64,000 nt of DNA from Climacium dendroides (Eukaryota > Streptophyta > Bryopsida > Hypnales > Climaciaceae), in NCBI GenBank assembly GCA_950106755.1, contig OX467086.1:17440001-17504000 (forward strand), in the 5' to 3' direction. The notes under the pieces were generated by a model that saw nothing but the letters and a program-made list of their open reading frames with translations, was not told where the DNA came from and searched no databases. A program made the translations under genes and the position numbers. Of the stretch, positions 60,220 through 64,000 are shown piece by piece; the first letter of the stretch is position 1, and each line of letters begins with the position of its first letter.

Positions 60220-60732
60220 CCTCCAAATTTGAGTGGATTGAATCAATTACAAGTTTTAGACTTAAGTTTTAGTAATAACTTGGCTTGTATGTCTGAAATG
60301 CATGATTTGCCTGCATTTGTGATCCCTTGATCTCTCTCGTTGTGGATGTCTATGGCGGTTGCCAAACTTGAATAAATCAAGGAACCTTGAGGAACTTGAC
60401 CTTGATGGTTGTAATACCTTAGAGCTTCATAAGAAAGACATTCAAACCTTGGGCAAACGTTGGGCACATTGCCACTGCTGTACCTGTGCACTTTTTGTAT
60501 GAGTTGGGGAGAATCCAGTTGGACTTTAGTTGGGCACATTGCCATTGCTGTACCTGTGCACTTTTTGTATGAGTTGGGGAGAATTCAATTGGACTTTAGT
60601 GGGCGGAAGGTGCTTCAATATGTGGGAGCTGATGATTATCCTCCGAAGTCTTCGTTGAATTGGATGGAGAATGAATGGGAGCAGAAAGAGCTTGGGCAAC
60701 CTCCAATCAAACTTGGAGAGCGTGACTTTTGA
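60220..60732 (+). pseudogene. Fragment of a leucine-rich-repeat gene, frameshifted
   Basis: In one frame the text reads PPNLSGLNQLQVLDLSFSNN up to a stop at 60328. In a second frame, further on, it reads LPNLNKSRNLEELDLDGCNT (about 60360-60420). Both follow the plant LRR consensus (L..L..LDL....N/C..L) typical of NBS-LRR resistance proteins. No NB-ARC or TIR domain lies upstream. The fragment continues as a frame ending at 60732 that includes a 70-bp tandem duplication, which shifts the reading frame. I read it as a dead remnant. Confidence 0.6.
60461..60600. repeat. 70-bp tandem duplication within the LRR fragment
   Basis: Copies at 60461-60530 and 60531-60600 both start TGGGCACATTGCCA and end TTGGACTTTAGT. 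There are only about three differences. Seventy is not a multiple of three, so the duplication itself disrupts any frame. Confidence 0.92.
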
Positions 60733-60776
60733 GATTCATTTCTTGATGTTTCACTTTTGGAAAATGACCATATTCA

Positions 60777-61015
60777 TTAAATTGAGACAAAATAGACATT
60801 TTGAGACTTCAACTCTATTATATGAGACTTCTATTTCAACAAATTAAAAAATTTGTAAACACATCAACCTTTATAAAATCAAAGGTTTGTAAATGTATTA
60901 ATATATTGAAATCTCAATTCACCAAAAAAATTCAATATCAAACACTCATTATCATCAAAATGTAAAGTCAAAGATAATATGAGACTGCAAATTGTCTCAT
61001 TTTAACAAATGTGGC
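60777..61015. repeat. Putative MITE with TTGAGACAA ends
   Basis: The left end TTAAATTGAGACAAAATAG is mirrored by AATTGTCTCATTTTAAC at the right. GAGACTT units repeat inside. It is about 239 bp, class unknown. Confidence 0.5.
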
Positions 61016-62004
61016 CTTCAAACTGTGGAGTTTGATCTGCACGATATTTGACAGTGATGCGAGCCACGACATTACACACTTGATTCAGACGAATTGCTGG
61101 CTGAGGTTTCGGACCTCCTTCCATGAGAGTCGTCATGCTTTGTTTGATTTTGGGTTGTTGGCCATGTCCACAAGTTGTTGGCTGGCATGATTTTAATGAA
61201 CAGGGGTTGAAGATGGACGCACTCCAGTTCTGGTGCTTCTTGTGGTGTTACTGCTTTCCTTCGTAGGAGTTCTCGCAGTTTTTGAGTAGCTCATAGCGAG
61301 TTATTCTTTTGTATAATTATTTTTAAGGTTTGGACCGACGCATGCAATGTTCTTCATTGCTTTTGTTGATATGAAATTTGGGGACCATCTCAATTCCACT
61401 TTTCACAATACGGTCAGTCGAACTTGTCATTCTCAAACGATGAATGCTTGGTCTTTTCAAGCTCAAGCTCGTTCTTATTCTTACTTGTTTGTCTACTTTT
61501 CCGGTGTCCATGTTATGATGCCCGCTTGAGATGTCCGGAGGTTGAGTTGAAACTCCTCCGTGGAAACTGGTTCAGGTCGTTCTGCTGGTTCGCCCCTTGG
61601 TCTTTCATTCAATCTTTGATAGCATGTTTTTGTTGTTGAACCTGTGTTGTCCTGTGCTTTTCCTCTGCTCTTTGTGAATAATTGTCATCTGAATCATGCT
61701 TCGTACTTAGTAGTTTGTGGGGTTTTCTAAGTGCTTTCTTCTGAGACTTGGGCGAAGTCGGTGCAGGTGTGAAAGGGATGATCGATCATCATGCGAGTTG
61801 GGGGTGTGGGTTGATTGTATGGAGTTTCTTGACCTGAAATTGTTTTGGTTTGCAATGTGGGCTCACAAGCTGTAGTGGTTCAGATCTTTTGTCGATCATG
61901 GTTTGTGTATATTTTCTGGCGGTTAGCTTTTGAATTCTGCATGAGAGTCAAGCAAACTAGCCCGTCAAACATGATGGTCACTGTGCATCCCGTGATCGAA
62001 CCTC
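61016..62004. other. Intergenic DNA, no gene identified
   Basis: Overlapping frames at 61347-61529, 61424-61639 and 61845-62081 lack domains. Confidence 0.4.
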
Positions 62005-62480
62005 TAACGTTTTCTTCGCAAGTTGATACCCAGAGAACCATTAACAATAGCGCCCTAAAATATCTAGGGTGCTATTGTTAGGTGTGGAAACATCACTTTA
62101 TCCATGAATTACAAGTCAGGAGTTCACCTTGCCTTCTTAACTTCGCCAATAGATTCCCAGAGAACCATCAAAGCATGAATTTCAATTCAGGTGATCATGG
62201 TGCATAACCGCTGCAGAAACCCTAACTCAACCTCGCAAATTGATTCAAAGAGAATCAACAACCACGGAACCGTAAGCTTTGAAGCACACTGATTTCTGCT
62301 TACCGCTCTCTACATCAATTAAGCTTACTGCATTTCAATTCAGATGACCAGTTTGCACTCCGTGAACAACAACCCTAACTTTAGCTCATATATTGATTTC
62401 CAATGAATTGAGCATCGTGCAATACTTCAACAGAAACCATAAATAAACCTCGCAACATGATTCCCAGAGAATCATCGAAA
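62005..62480. repeat. Degenerate tandem repeat, irregular 65-150 bp unit
   Basis: About five diverged copies of a motif like CTCGCAAATTGATTCCCAGA followed by GAATCATC occur at about 62015, 62143, 62233, 62385 and 62450. Between them other phrases also recur (AATTTCAATTCAGGTGATCA, AGAAACCCTAA). It looks like an old tandem array. Confidence 0.6.
62042..62080. repeat. Strong hairpin
   Basis: TAACAATAGCGCCCTA pairs with TAGGGTGCTATTGTTA around a 7-base loop, with one G-T mismatch. No T tract or gene context suggests a terminator. Confidence 0.85.
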
Positions 62481-63324
62481 CAAGAACTACAGCTCGGATG
62501 ATTTGCATCAACACAAACCCTAACCCAACGATTTCTAAACTGACAAGTGAGGGAAAAAGTTACTCTGACCTGAAGGGGAATAAAAGAGATGAGCACCCGT
62601 CAGAACGCCCTCCGTCCATCACCAACCTAGGCAAGCCCAGGCGGCACGTTCATCTGGCAAACCGACTGCGAGCTCCGAAGAGTTGGCAATCCGCTGCGGC
62701 AATCGCGCTCAGAACCGAGGGCCCTGAATCATCTTCCGGGATGAAGGTCTTGTCTGTGGTAATGAACACAGATCAGATGTACGCACTATAGAACAGATCC
62801 TGTTCAAGTACAGTCGTGCCTGAGAAACCATGGACTTCGTCCTTTATACCTGCCCAAGAACTTTCTGCCTAACGTTGTTGGGTATGTGCTCTTTCCATTC
62901 CACTGTTCATCATTTTCTGAATTTGACACACACACCATTCTTGCCCTTCTGATTTCGGGAGGTACTTATTCCACGAAAGAGTGTTGGAGCTGGTGATCGT
63001 TTCTTGTTTCCAAGGGCTTCAATTGTGCGCACATTCATGAACTGCACGGTGATTTTTGAACCATGATTCCTGCATTCCTGGTGACTTCTAGACGGGGTTT
63101 CCGCAACTGAGTTTTCCAGATGGATTTGTGCCGCCAGGGACTGAAAATTTTAACTGTGAGGGTGGGACAGCCAATTCTGTGCCTGTTCCCGCAACAGCAT
63201 GCCCTAATAAATCTAGACAATAAATAGACAATGAACTGATACTCATTGCAGGTCAATGTTCAAGACTAGGTCATTCAAAATAATTAGGGCTTGGAGTTGA
63301 AAATCTATCAAATTGAAATTTTAA
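62481..63324. other. Moderate-GC DNA, no gene identified
   Basis: A plus frame at 62498-62791 (97 codons) lies in a locally GC-rich patch and is rich in charged residues, but I recognise no domain. It could be a UTR or an exon of a gene extending beyond what I can resolve. Confidence 0.35.
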
Positions 63325-63543
63325 TCTGTAAACAACATTGTGGCCATTTTTTGGTCAATGAATGACAAAGAATCCTTCTATGTGAGACAAAAGTGAAACT
63401 ATTCATCCTTCAAATTTTGTGGAAAAAGGGGAGGTCTTCTATAGTAGTTTGACTTCCAATGAGTACTTTGGTTGTTTCTTAAAGCAATGATATACACGAT
63501 ATCAAAATGGATGATTTCCATGAGTCCATCCTTTAAGGGTTAA
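63325..63543 (+). mobile_element. Family C MITE, copy C9
   Basis: The core GAATGACAAAGAATCCTTC, TTCATCCTTCAAATTTTGTG and TTTGACTTCCAATGAGTAC matches C2. The right end CCTTTAAGGGTTAA retains TTAA at 63540-63543. The left end is eroded. Confidence 0.7.
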
Positions 63544-64000
63544 TCAATGTCATTCTTCAACTTCACCTACCATAATTGCAATTAGGCTTTATGTCACTTA
63601 TAAATCAAACTTCATGGGTATTAATCTAAGTTGATAGAGAAATTTTCTCAATCATAACTAATCTTAATACATGGAGATGGAAGTGTATGGCCACCACTAG
63701 CAATGTTCATGTGTGTTTGATCCCCTTTTTTTGCCAAGGTGCACTCTAACTCTCCATTTGGGAACAGGACAACTCAATCAAGATTAAATTGCATTCAAAT
63801 ACACTTAGTTCTCATTCCAAATAGAATGAAGTACATTAAGAATTCAAATGCATTCTAGTAAGAATATATATTGAAAGAAGCACCAAATGAACATGGGTTT
63901 TCAACAACTTCACAATTAACTCTAATGAGCCAAGAGGATCTTTAGAAATTATTTATCCTTTTAAAACAAGGAAGACAATAAGTGTACAAAGCACAACTTT
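63544..64000. other. AT-rich intergenic DNA, no gene seen
   Basis: Nothing recognisable up to the window edge. Confidence 0.5.

Noticed and set aside
62042..62080. Hairpin considered as a transcription terminator.
   Set aside because: No adjacent gene, no T tract, and intrinsic terminators of this type are bacterial.
1..64000. tRNA, rRNA and other structured RNA genes.
   Set aside because: I found no sequence with the A and B box pattern or cloverleaf that I could support by eye; a covariance-model scan would settle it.

Overview
The window looks like nuclear DNA of a land plant. Three spliced genes with plant-type introns sit in islands of moderate GC: a fatty acid 2-hydroxylase (FAH), a tonoplast monosaccharide transporter of the MSSP/TMT family, and a remorin. 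Remorins are essentially a land-plant family. Between the islands lie long AT-rich stretches full of non-autonomous DNA transposons, MITEs and minisatellites. I saw no LTR retrotransposon coding sequence. Low gene density, long introns and lack of familiar angiosperm repeats suggest a seed-free lineage (bryophyte, lycophyte or fern), but I cannot name the species from sequence alone.

Layout. Positions 1-13500 are AT-rich with no recognisable gene. They hold a mariner/Stowaway-like element, several 0.6-0.95 kb elements bounded by TTAA (called here families A and B), short TTAA-bounded MITEs (family C), a 29-bp minisatellite and a foldback element. Positions 14175-21114 (minus strand) carry FAH in six exons. 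Its last exon lies 4.9 kb from the fifth, across an intron filled with transposons. Positions 22.5-46 kb are mostly gene-poor and contain a decayed PIF/Harbinger transposase, a CACTA element nested inside another CACTA MITE, and many inverted-repeat elements. Positions 46719-52100 (plus strand) carry the complete MSSP gene in seven exons. Positions 52523-53941 hold a family A element split by a family B insertion, which shows the TTAA target duplication directly. Positions 54810-57895 (plus strand) carry the remorin in seven exons. Positions 58-64 kb hold a broken LRR gene fragment and degenerate repeats.

How the genes relate. They are independent transcription units, not an operon. FAH hydroxylates sphingolipid acyl chains, remorins organise sterol- and sphingolipid-rich plasma-membrane domains, and MSSP loads sugars into the vacuole. 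Their proximity is probably chance. The most interesting material is the mobile DNA: a TTAA-targeting element population with piggyBac-like target choice and no visible transposase, and the precise nested CACTA insertion.
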